From NCBI RefSeq assembly GCF_900446695.1, contig NZ_UAVP01000003.1, forward strand, positions 682,001 to 746,000: a stretch of DNA of 64,000 bases. The letters are read 5' to 3'. Below the pieces are notes generated by a model. The model saw only the letters and a program-made list of their open reading frames with translations, did no database searches and was not told the DNA's origin. Position numbers and translations under genes: made by a program. The stretch is from Capnocytophaga sputigena. Its GTDB lineage: Bacteria > Bacteroidota > Bacteroidia > Flavobacteriales > Flavobacteriaceae. Of the stretch, positions 1 to 8,874 are shown piece by piece. Position 1 is the stretch's first letter, and every line of letters starts with the position of its first letter.

Positions 1-3000
1 GCTGCTTTTTCACCACTGGTTCCAGAGGCTTCAAGCGGACGTGTAGGGGTGTTCATCCACACATCGACTCCTTGTACCATGTGGCGTGCGAGTTCCATAT
101 CGTAGTTAGGTATGAACAATATTTTACCTAAGAACTGCGGCAATTTAGAGATTTCGACGATATTTTTAATCAAATCCTGACCCGCTTTATCGGCAGGGTG
201 AGCTTTACCAGCAAATATAAACTGTACAGGGCGTTCAGGATTATTTATAATTCTATCTAATCGTTCTATATTGGTAAAGAGCAAGTGTGCGCGTTTGTAG
301 GTTGCGAAGCGGCGTGCAAAACCAATAGTAAGGATATCTTCACGCAAATTCTCTTTGATTTCCACTAACTGACGCGGAGAGAAATAAGGTGTATTTTTCT
401 CTAAACGCAATTTTTGTTCTACACGTCGCAAGAGTTTAGAACGGAGCGCAGTTTTGATTTCCCATACACGTTGATCGGATACTTTATAGATACCTTCAAA
501 GCTCTTAGGGTCGTAGTGGTGCGTTTTGTAGTCTTTACCAAAGACTTCATTCTCTACTTCTTTCCAAAGACCGGCTGTCCAAGTAGGTTGGTGTACCCCA
601 TTGGTCACATAGCTGATATGTAGTTCTTCAGGCATATAGCCAGGCCACAAGTCTTTGAGGATATCTTTGCTCACCTCACCGTGAAGCCAGCTCACACCAT
701 TGACCTCTTGGGAGAGGTTGGCAGCGAGGTTACTCATTGAGAATTTCTCGTGAGGGTTGCTCAGGTTAATTTTACCGAGAGCGAGAATTTGTTCCCAATT
801 CACGTGCAATTTATCGGTGTAACTTCCTAAATAAGCGCGTAATAATCCTTCTTCAAAAGCATCGTGACCTGCAGGTACAGGAGTGTGTGTAGTGAAGAGA
901 GATGAGGCGCGTACTACTTCCATTGCTTCGGAGAAAGTAAGGTTGTTGTGTTCGATAAATTCGCTGAGACGTTCCAAACCTATAAAGGCAGCGTGACCTT
1001 CGTTGCAGTGGTAGATATCACTATTGATACCTAATTTACGCAACATTTTGATACCGCCTAAACCTAACAACATTTCTTGTTTGAGACGGTTTTCCCAGTC
1101 ACCACCGTATAAGTGGTGAGTGATAGAACGGTCGTCTTCGCGGTTGTTTTCGAAATCGGTATCGAGGAGATAGAGTTCTATACGACCTACATCGACACGC
1201 CATACACGAGCATAGAGGGTACGCCCAGGTAGTTCGATAGAAATTACTATCCACTTACCAGTCTCGGGGTCGAATACAGGGGTTACGGGTATTTTAGAGA
1301 AATCTTGAGCTTCGTAGTCGGCTTCTTGGTTACCTGCTGAGGACAGTTTTTGGGTGAAATAACCATAGCGGTATAACAAACCTACCCCAGTGATTTTGGT
1401 AGCTTTATCACTAGCTTCTTTTAGATAGTCGCCCGCTAAGATACCTAAACCTCCTGAATAGATTTTCAAAGAAGAGTGCAAGCCGTATTCCATACTAAAA
1501 TAAGAAATAGACGGACTTACCATTTCGGTTTTTTTAGCCATATATTCCTGAAAATCACCATATACTTTGGAGAGGTTACGCATAAATACCGCATCGTTTT
1601 CCAACTCTTTATAACGAGAGAGGGAGATGCTATCAAGCAAGGCAATAGGGTTTTTGCGCACTTCTATCCATTTTGCTTTATCAATGTATTTGAACACTTC
1701 GTAAGCCTCATCATTCCAGCACCACCATAGGTTTTTAGCGAGTCCTTCGAGAGGTTGCAAGGCTTCAGGGATAGCGCGGTGGATAATCACACTGCGCCAA
1801 TTAGGAGTGTTTACCACTTTAGATTTTTCTAAATAGGCTACACCATCGGTTTCTACCGGAGGAAGACTTTCTACTCTATCCTCTATATTTTCGAGGGTGA
1901 GTTCGTAACATTTGATATAGTACTGTACTAAGTTTTTCCAAAGAGCGATTTCGGAAACTTTACCGGCTGTTTCGCGCAATGCTTGAAAATCGTCATCTTT
2001 GCTATCTAATAGATTTTGTATGTTTTTGACGATAGCTCCTACTACTTCACCATAGTTGCTATCAGTACGATTGACTACTTCTATAGCTTTTTGTTTTTGA
2101 GGATAGTAGTCATTCACCCATTTGCCAAATCCTGCCAAATTAGTGGTGATAGTAGGCACTTTGAAAGCTAAACTTTCCAGTGGAGTATAGCCCCAAGGTT
2201 CGTAGTAAGATGGGAAAGCAGTTCCATCTAAACCGATGAGCAAATCGTAGTAAGAAAGGTTGAACACGCCGTCATTACCATTGAGGTAACTTGGGCAGAA
2301 AATCACTTTTACCTTATCCTCCTTGCGGTTGAACAATTGCTGCTCATTGATGCGTTTTACAATGGCATCATTATAAACATCGGGGAGGATGTGAGTGAGG
2401 TGTTTTTGTTCGTTAGGGGTAGTTTTTTCGGGGTGGTGAAGGTTGTTGAGCAATCCTTGATTAGGAGCGTCATAGGCTGTAGGGATAAGTATATAAGCCA
2501 ATAACTCTTTTTTGTTTTTAGGATTGCGATTGAGGGCACCTAAAGCATCGATAAAGGCATCGATTCCTTTGTTGCGGAACTCGTAACGACCGCTGATAGC
2601 AACGATTTTGGTATTCTCATTAATAGGTTGCGTTACCAGAGCTTGTGCCACATTGATGAGGCGTTCTCTTGCTGCTTTGCGTTTCTTATCAAAATCTTTT
2701 TCAGCAGGAACAATAGCATCGTTGAAGCCATTAGGGGTGATAATGTCAGTTTTTCTACTGAGGAAGTGCTGAGCTTCTTGGGCTGTAATTTCACTTACAG
2801 TAGTGAAGCAATCGGCTACTTTAGTAGTTTCTTTTTCGAGGAAGTGCTTGTGTTGTACCCCAAAACGGTAAGCCATTTCTTCTGGGTTGTAGTTTTTCAT
2901 TTCGTTGTAGAGCGGATAGCCATTGCCTGCTATAGAACGCCCTACGACTGTAGCGTGAGTAGTGAAAACAGAGCCTATTTTAGGCATTTCGCCTTCTAAA

Positions 3001-3515
3001 TAGAGTAATGCACTACCTGTCATCCACTCGTGGAAGTGACAGATTACATTTTCGCGTGAGGCTGTGTTGAACTTCACGAAACTCTCGATTACTTTTCCAA
3101 CGGCATAGCCAAAGAGAACAGATTCTACATAATCCCAAGGGCTATTGAAAGAATCAAGTTTATAGTTATCCCAATAGTAACGTAAAACTTCATTTTTAGC
3201 GCTTACATAATGAGAAAAATCGACAAGAATAACAATAGGATTCCCCTCTATTTTCCAATTACCAACACGTACGCGCAAGCCTTCGGAGGCTGCTTTGGCA
3301 CGCCAAGATTTGAAGAGTCCTGGGTTTTCTACAAATTCTTTATTTTCATTGTGTTGCCAGATATCAGGACCTATCAGAATATATTTACTTCTGAATTGTT
3401 TGGCAATAGCAGGGGCTTTAGTAGCGATAACGGTGTGGATACCGCCTACTTTGTTACATACTTCCCAACTGGTTTCAAACACATAGTCGGGGTTGAATTT
3501 CTTTGTCATATTCAT
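1..3515 (-). CDS. glycogen synthase / alpha-glucan phosphorylase fusion (partial, C-terminus outside window)
   Basis: One uninterrupted frame of 1171 codons runs off the left edge. The N-terminal ~600 residues resemble a eukaryotic-type GT3 glycogen synthase: the start reads FETSWEVCNKVGGIHTVI with the KVGG sugar-nucleotide loop, and later YYEPWGYTPLES is the GT donor-site region. The rest is a GT35-type alpha-glucan phosphorylase (YFSMEYGLHSSLKIYSGG, then NEGHAAF). The visible part stops within EASGTSGEKAA, whose Lys matches the PLP lysine of phosphorylases, so perhaps 150-250 residues are missing. One protein would thus both extend glycogen and release glucose-1-phosphate from it, in the cytoplasm. 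Start MNMTKKFNPDY at 3515; a second ATG lies at 3509. A promoter sits at 3589-3618. Family assignment is firm; the joining of the two enzymes in one frame is seen directly. Confidence 0.93.
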   Translation of the reverse strand, partial: MNMTKKFNPDYVFETSWEVCNKVGGIHTVIATKAPAIAKQFRSKYILIGPDIWQHNENKEFVENPGLFKSWRAKAASEGLRVRVGNWKIEGNPIVILVDFSHYVSAKNEVLRYYWDNYKLDSFNSPWDYVESVLFGYAVGKVIESFVKFNTASRENVICHFHEWMTGSALLYLEGEMPKIGSVFTTHATVVGRSIAGNGYPLYNEMKNYNPEEMAYRFGVQHKHFLEKETTKVADCFTTVSEITAQEAQHFLSRKTDIITPNGFNDAIVPAEKDFDKKRKAARERLINVAQALVTQPINENTKIVAISGRYEFRNKGIDAFIDALGALNRNPKNKKELLAYILIPTAYDAPNQGLLNNLHHPEKTTPNEQKHLTHILPDVYNDAIVKRINEQQLFNRKEDKVKVIFCPSYLNGNDGVFNLSYYDLLIGLDGTAFPSYYEPWGYTPLESLAFKVPTITTNLAGFGKWVNDYYPQKQKAIEVVNRTDSNYGEVVGAIVKNIQNLLDSKDDDFQALRETAGKVSEIALWKNLVQYYIKCYELTLENIEDRVESLPPVETDGVAYLEKSKVVNTPNWRSVIIHRAIPEALQPLEGLAKNLWWCWNDEAYEVFKYIDKAKWIEVRKNPIALLDSISLSRYKELENDAVFMRNLSKVYGDFQEYMAKKTEMVSPSISYFSMEYGLHSSLKIYSGGLGILAGDYLKEASDKATKITGVGLLYRYGYFTQKLSSAGNQEADYEAQDFSKIPVTPVFDPETGKWIVISIELPGRTLYARVWRVDVGRIELYLLDTDFENNREDDRSITHHLYGGDWENRLKQEMLLGLGGIKMLRKLGINSDIYHCNEGHAAFIGLERLSEFIEHNNLTFSEAMEVVRASSLFTTHTPVPAGHDAFEEGLLRAYLGSYTDKLHVNWEQILALGKINLSNPHEKFSMSNLAANLSQEVNGVSWLHGEVSKDILKDLWPGYMPEELHISYVTNGVHQPTWTAGLWKEVENEVFGKDYKTHHYDPKSFEGIYKVSDQRVWEIKTALRSKLLRRVEQKLRLEKNTPYFSPRQLVEIKENLREDILTIGFARRFATYKRAHLLFTNIERLDRIINNPERPVQFIFAGKAHPADKAGQDLIKNIVEISKLPQFLGKILFIPNYDMELARHMVQGVDVWMNTPTRPLEASGTSGEKA

Positions 3516-3588
3516 TATATTTAATGGTTAGTTTTTAGTTAACGGGGTAACAGCTAATGTTATGTTTATATTTATAAAAAATATGCTG

Positions 3589-3618
3589 CAAAGATACAAA
3601 GATTTTTATTGACTGCAA
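3589..3618 (-). promoter_or_regulatory. promoter of the glycogen synthase/phosphorylase gene
   Basis: Reading the minus strand: -33 TTG (3618-3616), 19 bases, then -7 TATCTTTG (3596-3589). This fits the Bacteroidetes housekeeping promoter. It leaves a leader of roughly 65 nt before the ATG at 3515. Confidence 0.75.
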
Positions 3619-3674
3619 TACTTTTGGGGATTTTTTTAGATAAGAGATAAGGGTTAATATAAAAATTAACTTAA

Positions 3675-5018
3675 TTAGCTCGTTATCATCTTGGTAGCTA
3701 AAATGTGTTTGCACAACCCTCTGTTTGTTTGGTGATTGGTGTACCAATTGCAAGTACATTGTGCTTTCTCGCCGTCGAGAATAACGGTATGGGTCACTCC
3801 CCCTGTTCCTTTTACATTGGCTTTCACATAATCACCGCGTTGTTCTACGATTTGTACTTCATTATTTTCAGTGAGTTTTTTGGCATTTTGCAAACGCGGG
3901 TTCAGACTTATCAAACGCTGGGGTTTGAAAGGCAAACGACGGTAGAAATAATTGCCATCGGTGAGGTTGTAGCCCAATAGCCCTATGCTCGAAAGCGATG
4001 CTTGAAGGGTGGTCATAGTTCCCATATTTACATCGTTTTCAATAGCCACCATTGCAGGTGAGAATACTTCGTTAGTTTTGAAGAAATTGTTAATCCCTAC
4101 AAGCCATTCCATAGGCACTTCTTCAATCATATTTTCTAAATATTTACCTTCGCCAGAGAAGCCTCTATACACATTATCGGACAACAAAAAGAGCATTTCT
4201 ACTCCTTTGAAATGCAACACAAAAGCAACTGACTGCTCACTATTACTGCGATATACATAAAGGCTATCGGCAAGCAGGAGTAAGCCTTGTAAAAGGTTGA
4301 GATGGTGTACTCCTCCTATTTTGATAGCTCCAGCAGTTGCTGTGGGGGCAAAAGTATAACCTACACCCCGCTTTACCAAGTAATAATCGTTTTTCACAGC
4401 TTGTTTGGGCAAAGAGCGGAAGAGCTGAATGGCTTCGGCTTTATTAAGTCGGTGCGCTAAATCCATTTCGGAAAGATATACTTGCACATTGCCCAAGCCC
4501 TTAATCCATCTATTGGGCAGGGTTACTTTCTTCTCTACGGTTTTGTGTTTTTCAGTAATAAAGTGTGTTTGCTTTTGCCCTACACTAAGCACCATTTTCT
4601 CCGAAGCTGTTACGGCATTGAAAGCACGCACGGTTACATCATTGAAATCGATATTGGTACAACCGCTCTGTAAGAAATCGCCGTCCAACACATCGTTGCG
4701 CAAGCCTACGCGAGCATAGACGCTATTACAAGACGAGAACCCCTCAAAAAGCAATTCGCCATTCCCTACCGAAATAATAGGGTCACGTAGTTTAGCAAGC
4801 ACCCCAGGGGCGATAGCAAACTGAGAGGCTACAGTCTTCGCCAGTGTAGCGAGACACTTAGCTACTACAAAAGGTTGAGTGATATTACCCCAGAAAAAAC
4901 AAGGCACAGCATTGTCTTCTTTAAGTTCAGAGCAGTGCGAAAAGATAAAATTCTTCTCGTGAGCCGTTACCTCCTCAATAACCGAGGCAAACGGATAAGC
5001 ATATTCAAAGTCGTTCAT
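3675..5018 (-). CDS. SWIM zinc-finger protein
   Basis: A 447-residue protein ending in a SWIM zinc finger: CTCNW near the C-terminus, about 13 residues, then CKH, giving the CxC-xn-CxH ligands. The rest is not recognisable beyond resembling other SWIM proteins that are paired with a large helical protein in Bacteroidetes. SWIM domains are thought to bind DNA or proteins. The start is set at ATG 5018 (MNDFEYAYPF), because a promoter (-7 at 5047-5040) lies just upstream; the longer frame from 5078 would have to be translated from the promoter itself and its first residues are encoded by an AT-rich intergenic-type repeat. The upstream partner gene ends at 5063. Function unknown; a partner role with the 817-residue protein is inferred from adjacency. 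Confidence 0.82.
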   Translation of the reverse strand: MNDFEYAYPFASVIEEVTAHEKNFIFSHCSELKEDNAVPCFFWGNITQPFVVAKCLATLAKTVASQFAIAPGVLAKLRDPIISVGNGELLFEGFSSCNSVYARVGLRNDVLDGDFLQSGCTNIDFNDVTVRAFNAVTASEKMVLSVGQKQTHFITEKHKTVEKKVTLPNRWIKGLGNVQVYLSEMDLAHRLNKAEAIQLFRSLPKQAVKNDYYLVKRGVGYTFAPTATAGAIKIGGVHHLNLLQGLLLLADSLYVYRSNSEQSVAFVLHFKGVEMLFLLSDNVYRGFSGEGKYLENMIEEVPMEWLVGINNFFKTNEVFSPAMVAIENDVNMGTMTTLQASLSSIGLLGYNLTDGNYFYRRLPFKPQRLISLNPRLQNAKKLTENNEVQIVEQRGDYVKANVKGTGGVTHTVILDGEKAQCTCNWYTNHQTNRGLCKHILATKMITS

Positions 5019-5039
5019 TTTATTTATCAATTTATTAGG

Positions 5040-5069
5040 CAAAGATAAGGATAATTTGTTGATTAGCAA
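5040..5069 (-). promoter_or_regulatory. internal promoter of the SWIM gene
   Basis: Minus strand -33 TTG (5069-5067), 19 bases, -7 TATCTTTG (5047-5040). The -33 overlaps the last codons of the upstream gene. Expected transcription start is near 5033, about 15 nt before ATG 5018, so the SWIM gene can be expressed on its own. Confidence 0.7.
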
Positions 5070-7516
5070 ATTAGCCAATTGGCTAATTTTTTATGATTCA
5101 TAGGTTTCTTTTCTTGCTTTTCAGCCAAAGGCAAATAAGCTTCTACTACTGCTTTTTGGAAAGCCTTTATCTTAGGGTCGCGGGTGGGCATATCCAAAAA
5201 CTCCACAAAGCGATTGATAGGGGTGAGTTTTTGGGCGAGGATATCGGCTATAAAGTGTTGCAAATAACTGAGGTCTTCATCACGGCTAATGGCACGGAGG
5301 ATATACTCTGCCGCGAGGTCGCGGGTTTCCTTTTTGTCGTGAAGCAAAGCCATTCCTACAAAAATCCACCCACCGTGATGTACGGGCAGGTCGTATTCCA
5401 AGAGTAGTTGCAAAGGCTCACGCAGATTACGTTGGGTCTCGGCATCACTATCGCCTACATAGAGAGGGGTGTATTTGCCTAAGAGTACATCTACATACTG
5501 AGGGTTTAGGGAAATTACATAACGGAGGGTATCGGTATCCCAGCGATCGTATGCCCCTGCATTGTAGCAATTGTAGGGCAATCGGTCAAATACGCTGCTA
5601 TCAAAAGGACTTGCCAAGGTATAGTTGTAATAGTCATCTACATATACCTTTTCCAAGAAAAACTGTTTGAACTCTCCCTCTATCTCGTAAGACGGGAAAA
5701 AAGGTTTTACAGCCGAAAGATAGTCTTTGGCAGCCGTGGTTTCAAACTCGGTAAATACTTTGTTAGGGTGTTTTAGGCGAGTGATTTGCGTCCATAATGG
5801 TAGGAACTCCTCTGTAGGAGTTACCACATCGGAAAGTCCAAAGAAGTAACCCAAAGCAGGCGCGTATTGTCCTGAGAATGAGCGTACTTTTTCCTGTGCT
5901 TCAGGGGTAATAGTACTCAATAACAATCGGTTGCAAGACACTACCAAGTCGTCCAAATCTACTTCTTTGCCTGCCGTTTGGTAAGCGAACAGTCGGTCGG
6001 CAAGGGTTTCAGCATCCATATAGAAAGGTGCGTGCGTAGGGGTGGAAAGGAAAGGCAGTTTGCTACCCGATTTGAGTTTGTTAAGGGTTGCCCTCACCTT
6101 ATAGAGCAGGTAAGGAATTTCATCACGCAGGTACCAAACGTTGTGGAGCACACACGCTTGCTTGAAAGGTTCTTCTTCTTCGGTGTTGAGGCGTCTTACT
6201 TGGGTATTCATTTTCGTCCAGTCCTCAGGAGACTCCAAAGGTCTGTCCTCCATCCATCCCGCGAGGAGCAGTTGCAGGGCAGCTAACTGTACATTAAAGT
6301 AATACATCCCATTGACCTGCGCAATATAAGGGGCGAGTTGCTCCTTGAAGTTTTCAGGCAATTGGTCTTGTAGCTGTACTAATCCCTCGAAGAAAAGGTC
6401 GATAGTAGCAGCCGTACGCTCGCGAAGACAGTCGCCGAGGAGGAAGAGGAGTTTTTCAGGGGTTGGAGGACAGGAAACAGGTGTCAGGGTGCGGGCTGTT
6501 TTTTGGGGTTGGGAGGTCCGAGCCGCACGGGCAGTTGGGGAGTTTTCGGAGTTCTCAGAATTTTCTGAATTTTCTGATGGACTTAGGGTTGCAAGGAGGT
6601 CTTGGGCTTTGCCTTTTAGGTAATCGCGGTAAGGGGCGATGACTTCGGGGAGACCTTCGTGGTTAAAATAGGTGGTGAGGAGAGCCGCAACTTTTTCTTG
6701 GAGCTTCACGTCGGGGATGGTGAAGAGTACCGCTAATTGCTCGAGGTAGTCGGGATGGGTAGGAGATTGCTGTTTGTAGTGTTTTTCTAAAATATTTAAG
6801 CCTATAAGTTGTGATTTAGCTATTTTTGGAGTAGCAAAACAAAGCGCAAAGTTATCGGCAAAGGATTGGAAATCAAAGCTCTTTTCATCAGATATTTGCT
6901 TGATTAGTTTCATCACAAAGTTGATTACTGAGGTCTTATCGCTACTGAGCAGGGCAAAAAGGGTCTGTTGAGAAGGGAGGAGTTCTTCTGTTGTAGGGTT
7001 GAAGTCTTCAATAAAGCGACAGTAGCTGTTGGCAGTAGTAGTTTTTAGTGGACTGAGTAATATCTCTAAGAAGTTAGGAAGTACTTGGGTATCTTTGAAG
7101 TATCCTTTTTCTGCTAATATAAGCAAACTATCGTATAGGAAAGTGTTAGTAGAAAAGTTATCAGTAAGAAAAAAAGGTAATTTTGTACAAAGTTTTTCTG
7201 CAATGACTGGTCTTTTTAGTATAAAACTCTCTATTTCCTTATGTTTGCTCATTAGAAACAAAGCATCACATAGCTTTTCCAATAAAAAATTCTCCTCAAA
7301 TGGGATAAAATCATTTTCATATAGCGACCATAGTACAGGGAAACCTAAATTTTTACAACTCTTCACATCTAACTGGGCAAGTTGTTCTAAGTGTAGTGGA
7401 TTTTTCTCCTCTTTGAGTACTGAAATCAGATTAGAGTTGTCGCGGCTGTATAATAAGTTTTGTAGTTCTTTGTCTAATGCCTCAAATTTAAGGGTTTTTG
7501 TATTTTTCTTTGCCAT
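5063..7516 (-). CDS. large helical partner of the SWIM protein (DUF6493-like)
   Basis: An 817-residue cytoplasmic protein with no signal peptide or membrane segment. The N-terminal half is Leu-rich and repetitive like HEAT-type helical repeats; the C-terminal half has a distinct region around NPQYVDVLLGKYTPLY and ends with more helical repeats. It probably belongs to the DUF6493 family, which I recall as a neighbour of SWIM proteins in Bacteroidetes; this name is from memory. Around residues 315-345 a low-complexity linker has four Ser-Glu-Asn units followed by PTARAARTSQP, which is encoded by a repeat otherwise found between genes in this window. Promoter at 7541-7570. No enzymatic motif was recognised. 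Confidence 0.75.
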   Translation of the reverse strand: MAKKNTKTLKFEALDKELQNLLYSRDNSNLISVLKEEKNPLHLEQLAQLDVKSCKNLGFPVLWSLYENDFIPFEENFLLEKLCDALFLMSKHKEIESFILKRPVIAEKLCTKLPFFLTDNFSTNTFLYDSLLILAEKGYFKDTQVLPNFLEILLSPLKTTTANSYCRFIEDFNPTTEELLPSQQTLFALLSSDKTSVINFVMKLIKQISDEKSFDFQSFADNFALCFATPKIAKSQLIGLNILEKHYKQQSPTHPDYLEQLAVLFTIPDVKLQEKVAALLTTYFNHEGLPEVIAPYRDYLKGKAQDLLATLSPSENSENSENSENSPTARAARTSQPQKTARTLTPVSCPPTPEKLLFLLGDCLRERTAATIDLFFEGLVQLQDQLPENFKEQLAPYIAQVNGMYYFNVQLAALQLLLAGWMEDRPLESPEDWTKMNTQVRRLNTEEEEPFKQACVLHNVWYLRDEIPYLLYKVRATLNKLKSGSKLPFLSTPTHAPFYMDAETLADRLFAYQTAGKEVDLDDLVVSCNRLLLSTITPEAQEKVRSFSGQYAPALGYFFGLSDVVTPTEEFLPLWTQITRLKHPNKVFTEFETTAAKDYLSAVKPFFPSYEIEGEFKQFFLEKVYVDDYYNYTLASPFDSSVFDRLPYNCYNAGAYDRWDTDTLRYVISLNPQYVDVLLGKYTPLYVGDSDAETQRNLREPLQLLLEYDLPVHHGGWIFVGMALLHDKKETRDLAAEYILRAISRDEDLSYLQHFIADILAQKLTPINRFVEFLDMPTRDPKIKAFQKAVVEAYLPLAEKQEKKPMNHKKLANWLIC
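6516..6580. repeat. GC-rich interspersed repeat plus 9-base tandem repeat inside a coding region
   Basis: Positions 6516-6536 match the GC-rich repeat (GAGCCGCACGGGCAGTT core) that lies between genes at 17803-17857, 19321-19341 and 20782-20804. Directly beside it, 6541-6577 holds about four 9-base units coding for Ser-Glu-Asn. Both keep the reading frame of the 817-residue protein. Confidence 0.7.
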
Positions 7517-7540
7517 AAAATGATTTTATCAATTAAGGGA

Positions 7541-7570
7541 CAAAGATATAATTTTTTATTTTATTTTCAA
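7541..7570 (-). promoter_or_regulatory. promoter of the SWIM-partner operon
   Basis: Minus strand -33 TTG (7570-7568), 19 bases, -7 TATCTTTG (7548-7541), with the ATG at 7516, giving a leader of about 18 nt. Confidence 0.75.
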
Positions 7571-7620
7571 AATGAGAAGATATACAAAAAGGGCGTTTGC
7601 AGCTATGAGGTTCTTACTTC

Positions 7621-8112
7621 TTATCTCTTAGCTAATTCAATGATTTCTAAGTTTTTGATTTCTTTACCTTCAATTTCAAAACGAAGCATAGTGCGCACTG
7701 TTTGCCAACCATAAATGCCAGCAGCTCCTGGGTTGAGATGCAACAATTGAAATTGTGGGTCGTATTGTACTTTTAGAATATGAGAATGCCCCGAAATGAA
7801 GAGTTTAGGGGGGTGAGCTAAAATTTCTTGTTTGGCTAAAGGAGTGTATTTATTAGGATAACCGCCTATATGTATCATCAATACTTCTACTTGTTCACAC
7901 TGAAAACGATTGACTTTGGGGAAGTACTGACGCACATCAGTACCATCGATATTGCCATAGACCCCTCGCAAAGGCTTGACAGCTTGAAGGGCTTCAATCA
8001 CAGCCAAATTACCAAAATCACCACAATGCCAAACCTCATCGGCTTCATTGACATAGTGCAGGATGCGGTCATCTATGTACGAATGAGTATCGGATAGGAG
8101 GAGGATTTTCAT
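7621..8112 (-). CDS. YfcE-type metallophosphoesterase
   Basis: A 163-residue calcineurin-like phosphodiesterase of the YfcE/MJ0936 family. The metal-binding motifs are in order: LLSDTHS near the N-terminus, HCGDF and GVYGNID in the middle, MIHIGG, and SGHSH about residue 110. Length is normal for the family. Such enzymes hydrolyse phosphodiesters in vitro; the cellular substrate is not known. The start codon overlaps the end of rnc by 4 bases, so it is very likely translated with it as the last gene of the acpP-fabF-rnc transcript. Confidence 0.9.
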   Translation of the reverse strand: MKILLLSDTHSYIDDRILHYVNEADEVWHCGDFGNLAVIEALQAVKPLRGVYGNIDGTDVRQYFPKVNRFQCEQVEVLMIHIGGYPNKYTPLAKQEILAHPPKLFISGHSHILKVQYDPQFQLLHLNPGAAGIYGWQTVRTMLRFEIEGKEIKNLEIIELAKR

Positions 8113-8867
8113 TGTACGTCCAATTTATGGTGCTGTTTGCCTTGAATTTTGTAGCAAGCACGCTTAGCAGCTATTTCTTCAGCTTTTTTCTTAGAAGTAG
8201 AACGGGCACGTGTTACCGAAAAACCTTGTACGTGTACTTTGGCGACAAAATATTTGGTTTCGGAACGGTCTTCCATATCTTCTTCAGCCTCAAAAGCAAA
8301 GTCCAATTTGTGTTTTTGACACCATTCTATCAATAAACTTTTGTGGCTAATCACTTTTCCTTCCAAGTTTTTGATATTGATATGCGGCAAGATGAGTTCG
8401 CGTTCTATAAAACGGAAGCAGGCTTTATAACCTCTATCTAAATAAATAGCCCCTATGAGCGCTTCGAAGAGATTGCCCGTAATATTATTACCCAATTGCC
8501 TTGGAGTGAGCTTGGTACGCAAAAAATCTAAAAGCCCCATATCTTTACCTAACTGGTTGAGATTGCGGCGTTCTACAATTTTGGAGCGCATTTTGGTGAG
8601 GTAGCCCTCATCTTGCTCGGGGGCATTGGTGAAAATATAATCGGCTATTACTGCGCCAAGTATGGCATCGCCCAAAAACTCTAATCGTTCATAACTTTTG
8701 CGCGTCGCCTTTTGGAATTGATAAGAAGGATGCGTAAAAGCCTCGCTGTAATAGGATAAGTTTTTAGGGGCAAAACCTAATAGATTCTTTATTTTATTAT
8801 AAAAAATCCCGTCTTTCTTTTTGGAAAAAAGACGGGGAAAAGCTAATATTTTCTTTAAGTTGAACAC
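8109..8867 (-). CDS. rnc: ribonuclease III
   Basis: Double-strand-specific endoribonuclease for rRNA and mRNA processing, 252 residues. The catalytic signature ERLEFLGDAILGA lies around residues 61-73, the second acidic site is in EALIGAIYLDRGY near 135-147, and the C-terminal double-stranded-RNA-binding domain contains the conserved KKKAEEIAAKRA helix. An N-terminal extension of about 25 residues (FSKKKDG) precedes the core. It lies 7 bases after fabF and overlaps the next gene by 4 bases. The order acpP-fabF-rnc is common in Bacteroidetes. Confidence 0.96.
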   Translation of the reverse strand: MFNLKKILAFPRLFSKKKDGIFYNKIKNLLGFAPKNLSYYSEAFTHPSYQFQKATRKSYERLEFLGDAILGAVIADYIFTNAPEQDEGYLTKMRSKIVERRNLNQLGKDMGLLDFLRTKLTPRQLGNNITGNLFEALIGAIYLDRGYKACFRFIERELILPHINIKNLEGKVISHKSLLIEWCQKHKLDFAFEAEEDMEDRSETKYFVAKVHVQGFSVTRARSTSKKKAEEIAAKRACYKIQGKQHHKLDVQ

Positions 8868-8874
8868 TTATAGT

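Noticed and set aside
3210-3524. Plus-strand open frames opposite the glycogen gene
   Set aside because: They mirror a continuous minus-strand protein with clear GT3 motifs and have no homology or promoter.
5019-5078. N-terminal extension of the SWIM protein starting at 5078
   Set aside because: It covers the promoter and is encoded by an AT-rich repeat; the transcript should start near 5033.
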